This document shows positions 48,435-60,769 of a stretch of 64,000 nt of DNA, one piece after another (the stretch's first letter is position 1; each line of letters opens with the position of its first letter). Source of the stretch: Rhynchonema sp. JSB1_4 (Eukaryota; Nematoda; Chromadorea; Monhysterida; Xyalidae); the NCBI GenBank assembly GCA_030248065.1, contig JASAMV010006193.1, forward strand, positions 1 through 64,000, read 5' to 3'. Position numbers and translations under genes: made by a program. The notes beneath the pieces are model-generated. The model did no database searches, was not told where the DNA came from, and saw only the letters and a program-made list of their open reading frames with translations.

Positions 48435-48781
48435 TGGGAAGGTCATTTTGGGTGGAATTTTCGAAACGGTGTAAAGGTCAGTTGGGCGTAAAGGTCGGTG
48501 TAAAGTTCGGTCGAAAGCTCGGTCGGCGTAGCTCGGTGTAAACGTGAAACATTGCCTGTTATTAAGGCTGCCTTCACAATGCATGCGCGTTTGCGCGTTT
48601 GCGCATTTGCGCACGAAACTGACGCGCATTTGTGTTCACAATGCATTTGCGCGTTTGCGCATCTGCGCGTTTGCGCGCCGAGCTCGCGACGCCCGCCGCC
48701 CTTTTTTCTTCTTCTCCCTTTTTCCCCAATTTTTTTCTTCCCCCCAAAATAAACCCCCCCTTTTTTTTTTCCTTTTTTTTC

Positions 48782-48826
<45 letters not shown>

Positions 48827-48990
48827 TTTTTCCACATCCCCCCCAAAAAACCTCCCTTTTTTTCCCACTAACGTGGAATGTTTCAAGTTTACACTGAGGT
48901 CTATCACGCTGAGCTGTCGACCGAGCTTTCCACCGACCTTTACACCCAACTGACTTTTACACCGTTTCGAAAATATCACCCTATGTCGGC
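48435..48990. repeat. Fold-back with GCGCGTTT repeats and a G-free pyrimidine tract in its loop
   Basis: The arms at 48435-48552 and 48878-48990 are inverted copies (GTTTCGAAACGG, TGTAAAGGTCAGTTGGG and GAAAGCTCGGTCG against their complements). The loop has (GCGCGTTT)-type repeats at about 48583-48678, then roughly 170 bases with no G, dominated by T and C homopolymers (about 48700-48870). Confidence 0.75.
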
Positions 48991-50925
48991 GAAAACGGTC
49001 ATTATTGCGCGAAAACCCTAGAAAATGAAGTGTCATATCCGAGGTCAAGTTTCTCAGCTTGCTACGTCAGGGTATACGCTTGTCATTGAGTGGTTTTCCA
49101 TGTTAACCACATGCACTTGCTCATCTATAACTCAATGTCCGCAGCGTTCAAGTGCCGTTATGTTTGGTCTGTCAGTCAGTCGTCAGAAACAAGGAACTTG
49201 TATCTACGTATGTATGTACCTGCATACCTACCCAATTCAAGGATATTTTTTTTAAATTTTCTGGCGGGTTTATTGGTATTCAAAGGTTCTATTATTTTCG
49301 CACGCATTGAAGCCTAAACCCCAACCCTAGTCTCACCAGAGGTGGATGACCACAGAACGTTGGAATGATGCTTGCGTCCTGTCAGCAAAGCTATGTATGT
49401 ACAGTATGTTCAAGTTGGTTTGATTGTGTCTTGCTCGTACCCACAGCTGTCCAAGCTTCACACGTCTTCGGGACACAGCTGTCTGTAGTACGCAGTTTTA
49501 CTCGCACTGGCAGGCACTTTTTCGGCAGCAACTTTACGCAAACTCCGCTCCAACTTTTACGTGTATGACGTCACAGGGGACTTGCAGCGCTGCAGACATG
49601 GACAGTGAACCACCACGAGTGTTTTGGCTCTATGCGCTTGCTTTCAAGCGTCTTCTTTTGCTGCCTTATTCCTTGCGGGCGTACTTTGCGTGTTCAGGGT
49701 GCAACGTGGATTAGCAGCAGACGCTTTACGCTCCTGTTCATACCATGTGTACAAGGTTATCTACCAACTTAACCTATACGCTAGTTTATTTGCTGCAAGT
49801 CATGAAACAGTCTGAGGTTGCATGTCTAAAGGAATATTCTTCTCACACACAGGCTTAGCCAGCAATTTTCCCTGGACTCTTCGCTATACGTGGCCAGCCA
49901 GACTCTTGTCTGCAGCAATTTTCAAGCGCCTGTGTTGGTGCTGGCCGTCCATGTAATGGAAGGCATCCTGAGCTCCATGGATATCCGAGGCTTCCTTATC
50001 TAAACTCAATTTTTACTTGCTTTGAAATGACATTTTGAATTTCACTCCCCATCTCAAATGTCGGGCTGCGTCATTCGAAAACGTAAACCCAAGAGCGCCG
50101 TTTTTTGTCATTCAAGCGTAAACTCATCGAGGCGCGAAAACACTCTCAGTCCGTGGCATGCTGAAGCCGTGGCTGTGCAAGCTTTGTTGACACGCTGTCA
50201 GTGTTTCCGTTTGTGAGTTGTAAATATTAGTATCGTCTGGGCAGAAGCCCCATTGTTAGTAGCATGGCCACTTGACACCCGAGTACAGGTTCTTGTGAAG
50301 CTTCTGAGCGCTGTTCAGGTTACGGACCTTGGAAGTCATGTAAACTATAAAAACGATAAACCACGCGCCACACATACTGTATTGTACGTTACAAATATTC
50401 TAGCTTTCTCACCAATGTGCAGCGGGCTTGAAATTTGACCCGTCCAGTTTGCGCTCTCGCTTTTGCGTTTTTTTGCATTGTGACGCGAGTGACGGGTGAA
50501 TATGTTTTGAAAAATAGGTACGCGCGGTTTTAGCACGTTCTGTAGCTGGGAGAACACGCTTGTTTATTTTTAGAACAAAATAACCACAAAAGCGCCATTG
50601 TATAGAATTCCGGCGGGATTTTCGTCTCTCGAGGAGCTCACAAAAATCGAAATAAACGCACCCGGCGGGCTCGTGGAACACCATCAAGCTGGATTGCTGT
50701 TTTCGACTGCTGCATATTGCTTCTGCTAAATAGACACCCTCTTTATTTATGGAGATTTTGCTGGTATTGAGAGTCGCCTGGCTGTAATAATATGAGCTCG
50801 AGAACAGTCTAACTGGAAAACAACGCGGAATAATTTGAATTTGCCATCAGCTCACATCGCATTCCGAAACAATAATAAAGAAATATAATAAAAGAATTTT
50901 CACCGAGACTTGAAACAAATATACA
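48991..50925. other. Intergenic, no gene seen
   Basis: Only short open frames without family resemblance. The right end is the 5' flank of the PKI-like gene. Confidence 0.4.
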
Positions 50926-52047
50926 ATGGGCGAAAAGACGAATAAAGACGGCAACAGGGACGGCGAATCATCGGAGGACATGAACAATTTCGCGACAACT
51001 GGAAGGACGGGTCGACGAAATGCGATGCCCTACATTGAGGGTGTTGAAAAGGTAGATGAGGTAAAGTGGGAATGTTGACCAATGCACCCTCCTGAAATCA
51101 CCTTCTTTCTGAATTGTTCGACCTTACGCACAATATCCACAAAACGTGGAAACTTCTCTTTTTGTGCACTTGGGTATCGCGGAATCAGCATGGCACTTGT
51201 TACAGTGGTCACAAAGCTCAAACACAACCTTCAGGATAGGCAGTAGCCTAGGTGCTGGGTACCGTGCGCGTTCGAAAATCGCTGTCCGAACCGAGCATCA
51301 CGCTGCGATTCTTGGGTGACCCGACGCCAAAAATACTCTTTAGCAATCAGTGGCGTAGCAGATGGGTTACCTGGTTCACAGGTACTCCTCAGCTGCTCGC
51401 TCAGGGGGTACCGTATCCCCCCCGAAAAGTCACAAGAAGCAAAAGAGCAGAAGAAAAAAGAAATCCCCTAAATCGCAGGATTTTCAATCTCGAACACTTC
51501 AAATGTCAAAAAATTGCTCGCTTCGCGTGTCAGATACTCGCATTTTCACTGGCTTCCACTGGTTCAGGGAACAAAAAAGTCAACATTTTCGTGCGCTGCT
51601 CGCGCTTCTGCTGTCTTTGGCCGATGCATAGTTTGACAGGCGCCGAATTTTGAACAAGCACCGGATAAAAACAACGTTTCAGAACTGGAACAAGCACTGG
51701 ATACAGTGTGACTTTTTGACCCCCCTAAATTCAGACCTATGTACATGTAGCTACGCCCTCGTTAGCAACCCAACTTTTAGCAAGGATACTATCAAACAGG
51801 ACATAACAAATTTCGGCTTGTTCCAATGCCGTCGACGTACAGTAAGTCGTGCGACCTACGCCGGTACATCGGTGCGCTTGTGCAATTTGTGTCGACGACA
51901 ATAAGTTTTCAGAATTTGTAGATGTGAACTTCCGTGTGTTGCAGCTTGCCGGCGAGGCGAACGCAGCAGAGTTGAGTGAAAAATTCGGTGAGCTGATGCA
52001 AGACCACACGTGTGCGACGAATGATGGTGCTGAGCGACAGAATACAG
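50926..52047 (+). CDS. PKI-like inhibitor of cAMP-dependent protein kinase (3' end unresolved)
   Basis: Exon 1 is 50926-51060; exon 2 starts at 51945 and is open to at least 52047, where a possible donor (ACAG|GTATGC) follows. Exon 1 encodes FATTGRTGRRNAMPYIEG, which carries the pseudosubstrate GRTGRRNA characteristic of PKI: the RTGRRNA core occupies the PKA active site with alanine in place of serine. Exon 2 begins LAGEANAAELSEKFGELM, resembling the ELALKLAGL nuclear-export helix region that follows in vertebrate PKI. PKIs are 70-90 residues; these two exons give about 79. If the last donor is not used, the frame runs on to 52259. Intron 1 contains a hAT-like MITE. The motif is distinctive, the gene end is not settled. 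Confidence 0.75.
51348..51761. mobile_element. Family D hAT-like MITE (TIR CAGTGGCGTAGC) in the PKI intron
   Basis: The left end CAGTGGCGTAGC and right end GTAGCTACGCCCTCG are flanked by TTAGCAAT and TTAGCAAC (7 of 8). The interior (CAAAAAGTCAACATTTTCG, GGCGCCGAATTTTGAACAAG) matches the copy at 60010-60356 in reverse. Confidence 0.85.
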
Positions 52048-53274
52048 GTATGCCTTGGACAAGAAGTTCTTATGGTGCTAACACAGTACTTCTGGACATC
52101 CAAAATGACCCACTCTTATTTGAACAACATCTTGAAGAGGTATGGCAGATCGATGAAAGAAAACAGCGGAACTATTGTTTTCCGCGAGCTCTAGGATTAT
52201 GGTTCAACGTTGGATCAGGTTCTTGGAACAAACGTATTCTGAATAGGCTCTTTGGGTGACCGTTTTTTACATGAGCCGCTTTGTCTGCTGCACGAAGTAT
52301 TGACTGGTAGATATAAGACCGGTGGTGGGTATCGTCGCTGGAACCCAGCACATATGTACAGTAGCTCACGGTCCCAGTCTCAGCTGAGCTTCCCCAGGAA
52401 CAGTGATTGTCGGCTGAAGAGTGGCTTCTAGACACAATGTTCTCAGCCAACGCCAACAACAAATCCGCTATTTCAGCTGGGCCATCCAAGTCCTAGCACC
52501 AAGTGACTCCTCTATTCATCGTTCACTGGTATGCGTCAGACGGTCAATTTGCGTTCCAATTATTCAATGCAAACCGCTCAAAACGTGATTTCTATGGTAC
52601 CATCTTGGCTGTGCTTATTCTCTGTTCACCTTTCGCTAAAATTTGTACATTCGAAAACAATTCCAACTCGTGCTGCTTTACACCTTGCATTGCATTATTT
52701 GCATCTTGCTTATTCACCAGTGGATTTTTTGAAATTGTTTTACTTTTTGATCATATTTTTTGTTTTTCTTGTGCAGCTGAGATTGCAAATTGTTTGGAAT
52801 TATCAGACTCAGAAAAATAACATTTCGAATTGAAGCACAAGCATGAAAATGTGTATTTTGACCGCAGAGATTTTATCCAGAATTTTACAAACTGGTTACA
52901 CAACAAGTACATTCAACAGAACATATAAAATGAATCACTCGTTTCACAGCGCCCGAGTTTGATAAATTTTCGAATTTTTTAATAAAAAGCAAATGGAAGC
53001 ATACACAACACGAAAGTCATCGAACCGAAAGTATTCTATCAACACAAATCGTTGGCATTATTATGAGAAACTGTCAAAAAAGATAAAGAGTTGCGAACTG
53101 TGAACAATGAACAATTTGTTTCCGTCGCAACTTGCTTGACCAATGACAGCTGGGAGAAGAGTTCGTTCGACTGACGAGGGAAACCAGTCATTGGGAAAAT
53201 TTTGAGATGAAGCAAACAAACCTAAATTCTTGCATTCAAAACTGACTGATAGTGTCTAACAACAAAATCGAGGT
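52048..53274. other. Intergenic or PKI 3' region, nothing else seen
   Basis: May hold the final PKI exon or 3' UTR. No repeat ends or other conserved coding segment recognised. Confidence 0.35.
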
Positions 53275-54365
53275 CTTAAAGCTGCTGGTTAACAACCCTT
53301 CGACCGCGCTTGATCTTGGGGGTAGTATATATAAACAAAGTTTGGACATCGTGTTACTCGACCCTAATCTGGTTAGCCGACTGGTTGCTTCCTGATGTTT
53401 CACGGCCACGTTGAAGTTTGCCCCTCGTGAAAAAAACCGAAAAAATTTGAAACGCTGCTGTGACACGAATAGGCTGTTTCAAAGTTTGACACTAGAGTGA
53501 CAGCAACCTCCAACAGTGTGCCGAAAACCGCAATGCACAATAGCTGTTGAAACGTCCGCATTGTTGAATAAAAAAATAAAAGGTTTCAAAAACCTGGCCA
53601 TTTTTTGTTAGGATTTTCTGCTCGTATAATTTTAAGCATCTGTGGTGAATGAAATAAGTTGTCAATTACAAATAAAAATCCTCTAATTATCAAGTTTTTT
53701 GTTTGTGCTCCCCAGTTTTCAAAACCCTACACAGCTCACACAATGTCTACCACAACATGCGCAAGGCAGCCATTCCACAGCGCACACACACAACAAAGCT
53801 TGCCAGCTGAAACATTGCTGTGTTGTCGCTGTGCCGACTGTGTGTTGTCGTTGTGTGTGCGCTGTGGAATGGCTGCCTTGCGCATGTTGTGGTAAACAGT
53901 GTGTGAGCTGTGTAGGGTTTTGAAAACTGGGGAGCACAAACAAAAAACTTGATAATTAGAGGATTTTTGTTTGTAATTGACAACTTATTTCATTCACCAC
54001 AGATGCTTAAAATTATACGAGCAGAAAATCCTAACAAAAAATGGCCAGGTTTTTGAAACCTTTTATTTTTTTATTCAACAATGCGGACGTTTCAACAGCT
54101 ATTGTGCATTGCGGTTTTCGGCACTCTGTTGGAGGTTGCTGTCACTCTAGTGTCAAACTTTGAAACAGCCTATTCGTGTCACAGCAGCGTTTCAAATTTT
54201 TTCGGTTTTTTTCACGAGGGGCAAACTTCAACGTGGCCGTGAAACATCAGGAAGCAACCAATCGACTCCCCAAGTCAGGGTCGAGTAACACCATATTCCA
54301 CCTTTGTTCAGGTGCACTGCCCCCAAGATTAAACGAAGTCGATGGGTTGTTGACCAGCACCTTTA
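53275..54365. repeat. Giant near-perfect palindrome (about 545-bp arms)
   Basis: The arms meet near 53826-53850. The sequence from about 53384 to 53813 reappears inverted at about 53830-54258 almost base for base, for example CCTGATGTTTCACGGCCACG (53389 onward) and its complement (54232 onward). The outermost 110 bp on each side pair with more mismatches (CTTAAAGCTGCTGGT against ACCAGCACCTTTAAG). The centre is built of ACACACAACAA and TTGTTGTGTGT segments. Open frames appear in mirrored pairs only because of the symmetry. Confidence 0.92.
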
Positions 54366-54753
54366 AGAAAGAACTGCGTTGCTGAAATATTGGCAGAAGT
54401 GCATTGGCACAGCACTAAGATATGCAAATAAAGGAAATTATGATTTTCTTGACATCCTGTCGATATAGAGAATATCGAATTATGCATAAAATGGGCACAA
54501 AAGCAGACCGTCGTTTCTGGGGTTTGGCTATGACAAAATGAGTTCATGATTATCCGACGCTATCGTTTATGATCAAAAAACGTGCTCACAGCATAAACGA
54601 ACACAGACATAACATTCACAGTGTAACTTTTCGTGTCGTGAAAAGCTCCACACCGTGCCATATAAAGAGCGTGAACTGAATCCAATCTTTTATTTTTCAG
54701 AAAAAAACCTATTATATCGACATCCCTATGACACACGCCCATCTGTGACACAG

Positions 54754-57700
54754 TCAAGTCACGACAGCAGTGTGTTGAGTGCCGTTCTGCGCCCAGCTGT
54801 CCGTGGTCAATCGTCTCCTTCCCACACAGGCCAGCACGGCTTTGACAGGATTGACGCCAAACGCGTGGTCTTCCGTGTCCAACTCCAGGTCGTCGTCCAA
54901 GTCGTCAGGCATCTTTCGCCCTTTTGTTTCAGGCAACAGCCAAGCGGAGATGAGTAGTTGAATTGTGGATAGGACGCCGAACACACCGTAGGGCACCGAT
55001 GGGTGGTAGGAACTGAGATAGGCCACCTGGGAAATGAGTCGCATTAAGTTGAAGGCAACTACGAACGCAAGGCAAAGAACAGCAGTGACTGAGGGCTGCC
55101 AATTGTGAGCCCGTTGTCATGGATGCCAGGACACCGTTAACGCGAATGCACCAGATGGCTGCATAAGTTCAAAAAGCGAAGGTGACGTGACAAAAACTTC
55201 TTCAATCCGAATCACCTGGGGCCCAATGAGACTGCCAGACCTGCTGCCCAGATTGCACACAGCTCGAGCCATATTGCGCACAACCGTTGGGAACAACTCA
55301 CCCGAATACAAGTGGTTAACCTGAAAAATAGGGAATAATTTTCACGTTGTAAGATGCAACACAACAGGGATTCTTTGCCAGCGTTACTGGCCCATTGAGC
55401 CAGTAGAAACTTGAAGTGAACCAGTAGATCTGGACAAAAGAGCCAGCAGAATTTCACCAGTACTAAAGTAAGAATGAGCCACTAAATGAGCCAGTAGATT
55501 CTGGGCAAATTAATCACATATAATACAAGCCAGACCTTCCAAATGGGGTCAATGGCAGCAGCGCCCATCACACTGAATACAGCCACCCAGACGGTCTTTG
55601 TGCTGCCGGTGACGAGAAGCACGATGAATGATGCCCAACAGGACATCACGGCACAACTGAGTGACACCAACAGAATGGGTTTGCGACCCACCCAGTAGCC
55701 GATCAGGAATGGGATTATGCCCGTGATGCCTGCAAACGGATGCACAGATCTCATTGCCATTCAGGACTGCTGTTAATCAATCAATAAATCAATCACCCTT
55801 GAACAGTCCAGTGATGGCGGTGTTCATAAATCGATTGCCAAACAGCTGATTGGTGCTCAACAGTCGATAAATGGCAAACGATATGATCGCCGACGCGAGC
55901 CAACTGTAGAACATCACGAACAAATGTTTCAGCACTCGGCGGTTCTTGGTCAGATCCCAGTAGGTGTAGTTGCGGTCCGGCATCGAACCCTGCTGCACTG
56001 CTGCATCGTAGGATTGCATGGACGCACTGTGCTGGAAACATAGACAAGAAATAATGGGTGTAGTGTGCGGTCATAATAGCAACCGTCCACATACCTAATG
56101 GACGAAACACTCTGCATGCAAACAAAAGCTAATCCGGTTTCTACTCTGCCGTTAACCTTTAAACCCAATTACAGACAATATTTTCAAAATAGCCGCACAT
56201 TTTAGGTTCTGGTTCTATAAAACAACACTCAACAAACTGTACCTTCGCAACAGGCGAAACCCTTCCATCGACCGCCCTGTAAGCCATGCCAGTCACTTTT
56301 GGTGAAGCATTTAGAGTTTTGAGTGACGCTCCAATTTTAACCTTGTTCGTTCCGTTAACACTGGCCATCTTGTCTGCAACATTGGAACAAGTTACAGCTT
56401 GATGCCACACACAGTTTACCCTCTTTATACTGACCGCGACGTGACCTGGCATTTTCGGCGACCTAACAAGCACGTTCACTGCATGGAATGATCGACGGGA
56501 TAACAGTATAATAGACTGGGGTATTGAGTGGTCACTGTTTGGAGGACACACTGTACAAAAGAAACAAATATCAAAGCAAAATTACCAAGTATGATCTGTG
56601 CTTGGTCCCTGCGTTCGTGCTTCAACAGCCAACGAACAGATTCATCCGTCCAGAACCACAACAACAACAGATTGCACACAGCGATGCACGCGTACACAAT
56701 GTGGTAGCTGCAGAGATTGGGAAATCTTGCAATCATTCTAACCGGTCACAAGTACTTTTGATGCTGTGTTGAACAATGAGAATCTCCACGCACCAAATGA
56801 ATACCTAGGCGGCTATCAAACTTGGTGATCGTTTCAGTCCGGCCTTGGTTATGTGAATTTGTGCGCGGCACGATGACGTTCTATCGCGAGTTAGTGGTGA
56901 CATAAAATTTAAAAAATTCCTTGACCAAATACAAAAAATCCGATAACGAACACAAAACCGAGCCGAACTGAACACCAAATTTGACATCCTTTTTAAGATT
57001 GCTTGCTGGCATGTACATTTTGTGACCAACTAGCACGTGACTTTTATTGCGTTATTTGCCGGCCCAAGATGATTACCAACAAAACCTAAAAAAACCAAGC
57101 CCATCCTAAACATACACAGCGCCACGGTCATACACGAATACTCCACAAACCTCAAGTCTCACTCCACTGTGTAAGTCGAAAACCGAACTAACATTCTCCA
57201 ATAAGCGGTGGCATATGCGATGAACGCCATGAGCATCAATCCAGCAGGCCAGCCATTCACTGCCACAGCCAGCAGACGAAAGAACTGATCGGGAATGCAT
57301 TCCAATAGAAGCACAATGTTCACGACCATCCAGCCACCCGCCTGCAAGGTCATTTTTCAACTGATGGTAGCTCAGGCACCACCGACCAGGCATATAAATT
57401 CTGTCCAACACCAACGCAGCACCAAATGGGCACAACACCAAATCGATCAATCCAAATTCGACCGCAAAAACTCTATCCAGAACGCACACAGAATCCAATA
57501 CAAAACGTGATGATCAACGCGAGGACGTAGTGATAGTCACCCAATGCAGCCATCAGTGTGTGAAACAGCGCCAGACCGACCAACGGGGCTGCAATGAACG
57601 AAGTATGCACTAACATTATGAAACATTATATGCGGTCGGTGTACAAGTGAGTGATCGGTTTGATCGTGGTCAGGATAACTGGATGGACCGTATGAACGAT

Positions 57701-58796
57701 GATCAGCAGCTCATAAAACCAACTTTCAATGAGGTCATCAACAGAAAATCGAATTGTCCTATACAGCGATGCAGTTGGTCCGGGCGGTAGATATAGAGAG
57801 CTGGAGGGGTCCGGCCCGCCCCCCCCCCCCAACTACATCACTGGTCGTATCCACAAAACGTCACATCACCAACATTGAACCAATCACCACGCGTGACACT
57901 TAACTGGCCATGTATTACGACTTTAGACTTTTCAAACAATTAATCATTCAATCAATAAATAACTCCAATAACCATTCACAAACAGTCGTCTGCCAAATCG
58001 ATCAGCCAAATAGCCAACGGCGACCGAGCCCAACACTCCACCCAACATAGCCAATGTGCTGAACAGTGTGGGCACGTAGGAATGAGTGCACAGTAGACGC
58101 ATGTCGAATAGCAGACTGCGGTAGTCCATTGTGGATTGTAGGGTCTGCGGTGGAATTGAGAACGTTTGGTTGTTTATTGTTTGAAGCAAGGGATTACAAT
58201 GCGGCGATTTCTGAATTGCGATCTTCTCCGGTTGTATCCTGCACTGCACCAATGTTTCGGGCAGGAACCCGAACCATGTCGATGAAGCGACTTGGGCCGA
58301 ATGCCAATCTACACATCCGTCGCTCAAAACAGCTTTTATGGTGTATTAATCTAATCTGTGTTTCGAGCTCAAGAATTCTTTTCCTGGCTAAAGTCTGTCA
58401 ACTTTTATATGTAGACTTAATCAGTGCTGCTGCAAATGAAAATAAACCAGGTTAACACGAAAATAAACAAACAGGTAGGGAACACAGCTGGTGCACCGCC
58501 CGTCTGCGAAAGCAGCTGGTAACCAGAGCATATGGCTGCGCAATCTCTCTCAGCACGATTACCACTAGACTCACATTATTTCCGTAATTCTCATACCACA
58601 ACGTCTCCGACATATTCTGTTGTGGTTCGGCCGTGTCGTTGTCACATTTGAAACCAAGTGGTTTTGCAGCATCGAAATTGGCCGTCAGCAAACTGCCGGT
58701 TACGGCCAAGTAGCCAAGTTGGGTGGCCAAGAGCGCCTTGATCTGATACGGACCAAACGTGCCAACTTGACGAAGTACGTGCTCGATGTTGTCCAT
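54754..58796 (-). CDS. SLC22-family organic ion transporter (major facilitator superfamily)
   Basis: Ten exons: 58796-58575, 58144-57973, 57588-57488, 57341-57163, 56707-56586, 56373-56243, 56031-55797, 55729-55536, 55320-55216 and 55095-54754. They join in frame to 600 residues, close to the 550-600 usual for SLC22. These plasma-membrane carriers move organic cations, anions or carnitine. Signatures: an extracellular loop with NDT and NMS sequons after the first membrane span, the MFS motif GYLADRFGRR after span 2, the WTDESVRWLL segment (family P-ESPRWL) before the large cytosolic loop, YSGELFPTVVRNMA near span 11 and LLPETKGRKMPDD after span 12. The C-tail is acidic. Substrate cannot be told. 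Donors include GTGCGT and GTTATT. Confidence 0.92.
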
Positions 58797-60009
58797 TGTT
58801 GTTGGAAGGGGTACTGTAGAAACGGGCGGAGGTGTAAGCGCGATTGTGACTTCGAAAAGAAAAATTGGCCGTTTATTAATGATAGCGAGTTTCGCAATCA
58901 CGTTTTGCGATTGAGATAGTTCACTAAAATCATTACAATTTCCTGTTCAAAGCATACTCAGACGGTGATTTGGTGAACAAAAAAGGAACAAGCGGGGGTT
59001 TGGTATAATATGGTTTGATTTCGAAATACCTGTAAAAACGCGCCGAAGACAGGTTTTGCTTAAGTTTTAAGAAATAAATCAGACTGACCCAAAAGTCAGA
59101 CACCCCACCGCGACTTTTTTGCAGTTCTGTACGCGTCACGGTGCGTGGGCGCAAAATTCGCCAAGAAAGAACAAGAAGCGTTTTGGCAAAAGTTTGTCTT
59201 TGCAATAAATAAAATACAAACAACCTGGGTCGGTGAACCTTTCTCAAAAATAAATCACAAGGACACCCAGCCACAATTGCGTTGTAGTGCACACGATAAA
59301 AGTTCGGCACGGCATTTTTACCTGGCTGTTTGACATCATACGCGAGGCAAACAGTGCGCGCGTGATGAACACGTAGACCTTGGCCCAGCTTAGGCCTCTC
59401 AGTAAAACTGGGCAAACACCAAAATGAATTGAGGAGTCACATAGTCACGACACGACAGAGAAAGCGTGTTTCAGATAGTACATGTTAGCCAGCGTACCCA
59501 TAAATAACCAACCCGATACGCAGAATCAACCAAACATGACCATTGCCTGTGTTGTCTGACGAGCGGTCGTAAACTCCGGTTGGTGCAGCAGTGCGTTTGG
59601 CTGAAAAGTGTAAACATGTTATGAAAAGCGAGTTAGTATGGCGGGAGGTACAGGTTTGCGGTTGATAAGTGCAAACCTCGGTAAGCTGCTGTGCAAAACT
59701 AAGTGCCCAGAAATCGGTAATCGCGATAACAAACGAATAATTTTTATTTTAATTCACGATCCATTTCAATTGATTGGGTAGGATCAGAATTCAATAATCC
59801 AAAAATAAATGACAGAGTTGTGGTGCTGATAACAAAAGAATAAAAACGAATTCGACCGAAACATATTTCACACTGTGAGCCTGTAAAAAGTGGCCGCAAA
59901 CCAGACTAATAACAAATATAATTATAACTCAGTGACAAGCCGCAAGCACAAAACCGGCTGACTGACAAGAAAAATATCCACGTAAAAACCAGCTATGATA
60001 CGATACAAG
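58797..60009. other. Spacer upstream of the SLC22 gene
   Basis: AT-rich, with short open frames and no family resemblance. It may contain the SLC22 promoter and 5' UTR; no element can be named. Confidence 0.4.
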
Positions 60010-60356
60010 CAGGGGCGTAGCCAGGTCTGAATTTAGGGGGTACCTGGACGAAAAGTCATTTTTGTCCAGTGCTATGAAACGTCGTTTTTATCTAATGCTC
60101 GTTCAAAATTCGGCGCCTATTTTAAGCCATGTATCAGTCAAATCAGCAGCGTGAAAATGTTGACTTTTTTGTTCCCGAGACCACCAGAAGCCAGTGAAAA
60201 TGAGTGCATTTGACGCGTGAAGGCGCGATTTTTGACTTTAGAAGAATAAAATCGTGCGATTTAGCCTTTTTCCCTCTTGTGACTTCTCGGAGGGGGTACG
60301 ATACCCCAGGAACCGAGGGCTATCGGTACCCAGGTACCCCCTCTCGTACGCCACTG
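60010..60356. mobile_element. Family D hAT-like MITE, second copy
   Basis: The left end CAGGGGCGTAGCC and right end GTACGCCACTG share interior sequence with 51348-51761 in reverse. The flanks GATACAAG and GATACGTC match at only the first five bases, so the duplication has decayed or the edge is altered. Confidence 0.75.
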
Positions 60357-60769
60357 GATACGTCAGCAAGCTGCCATGTACAGGCCCGCTGAGAAACACG
60401 GATGATAAAAAGAAATGTAATTATTTTCATCTGTTCATCCGTCCACTTCACAAACAACACACCCACGACTACAGATGGCTGGGACTTTCAGGCAGCTTCA
60501 TGTAGGATGTACATGCAGTCTTAATTTCGTCTACGTGACTAAGCAAGCGTTTTTCTCAGACGAATGAGATAATCATAAAACGAAACCCCCGTAGATTTCA
60601 GTTCCCTGGAAAACCAGCTTCAAACATTTGGGTGCATTATCTGTGACTACGGTTTGAAAAGTTGTCACTGTCATTTAGTAAAACAGAAGGAACTAAATAG
60701 ACCATTTTGAGCCCACACGTTTAGCACAACAGTTGTCTAAGCAAGGCTGGTAATTTGCAAACAAATATT

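Noticed and set aside
51030..51227. Minus-strand Cys-rich frame (CDHCNKCH-like) opposite PKI exon 1
   Set aside because: Tempting as a zinc-binding exon with a GTAAGG donor, but it has no partner exons and overlaps the convincing plus-strand PKI exon.
53236..54385. Mirrored pairs of open frames in the palindrome
   Set aside because: They mirror each other only because the DNA is an inverted repeat; no protein motif.
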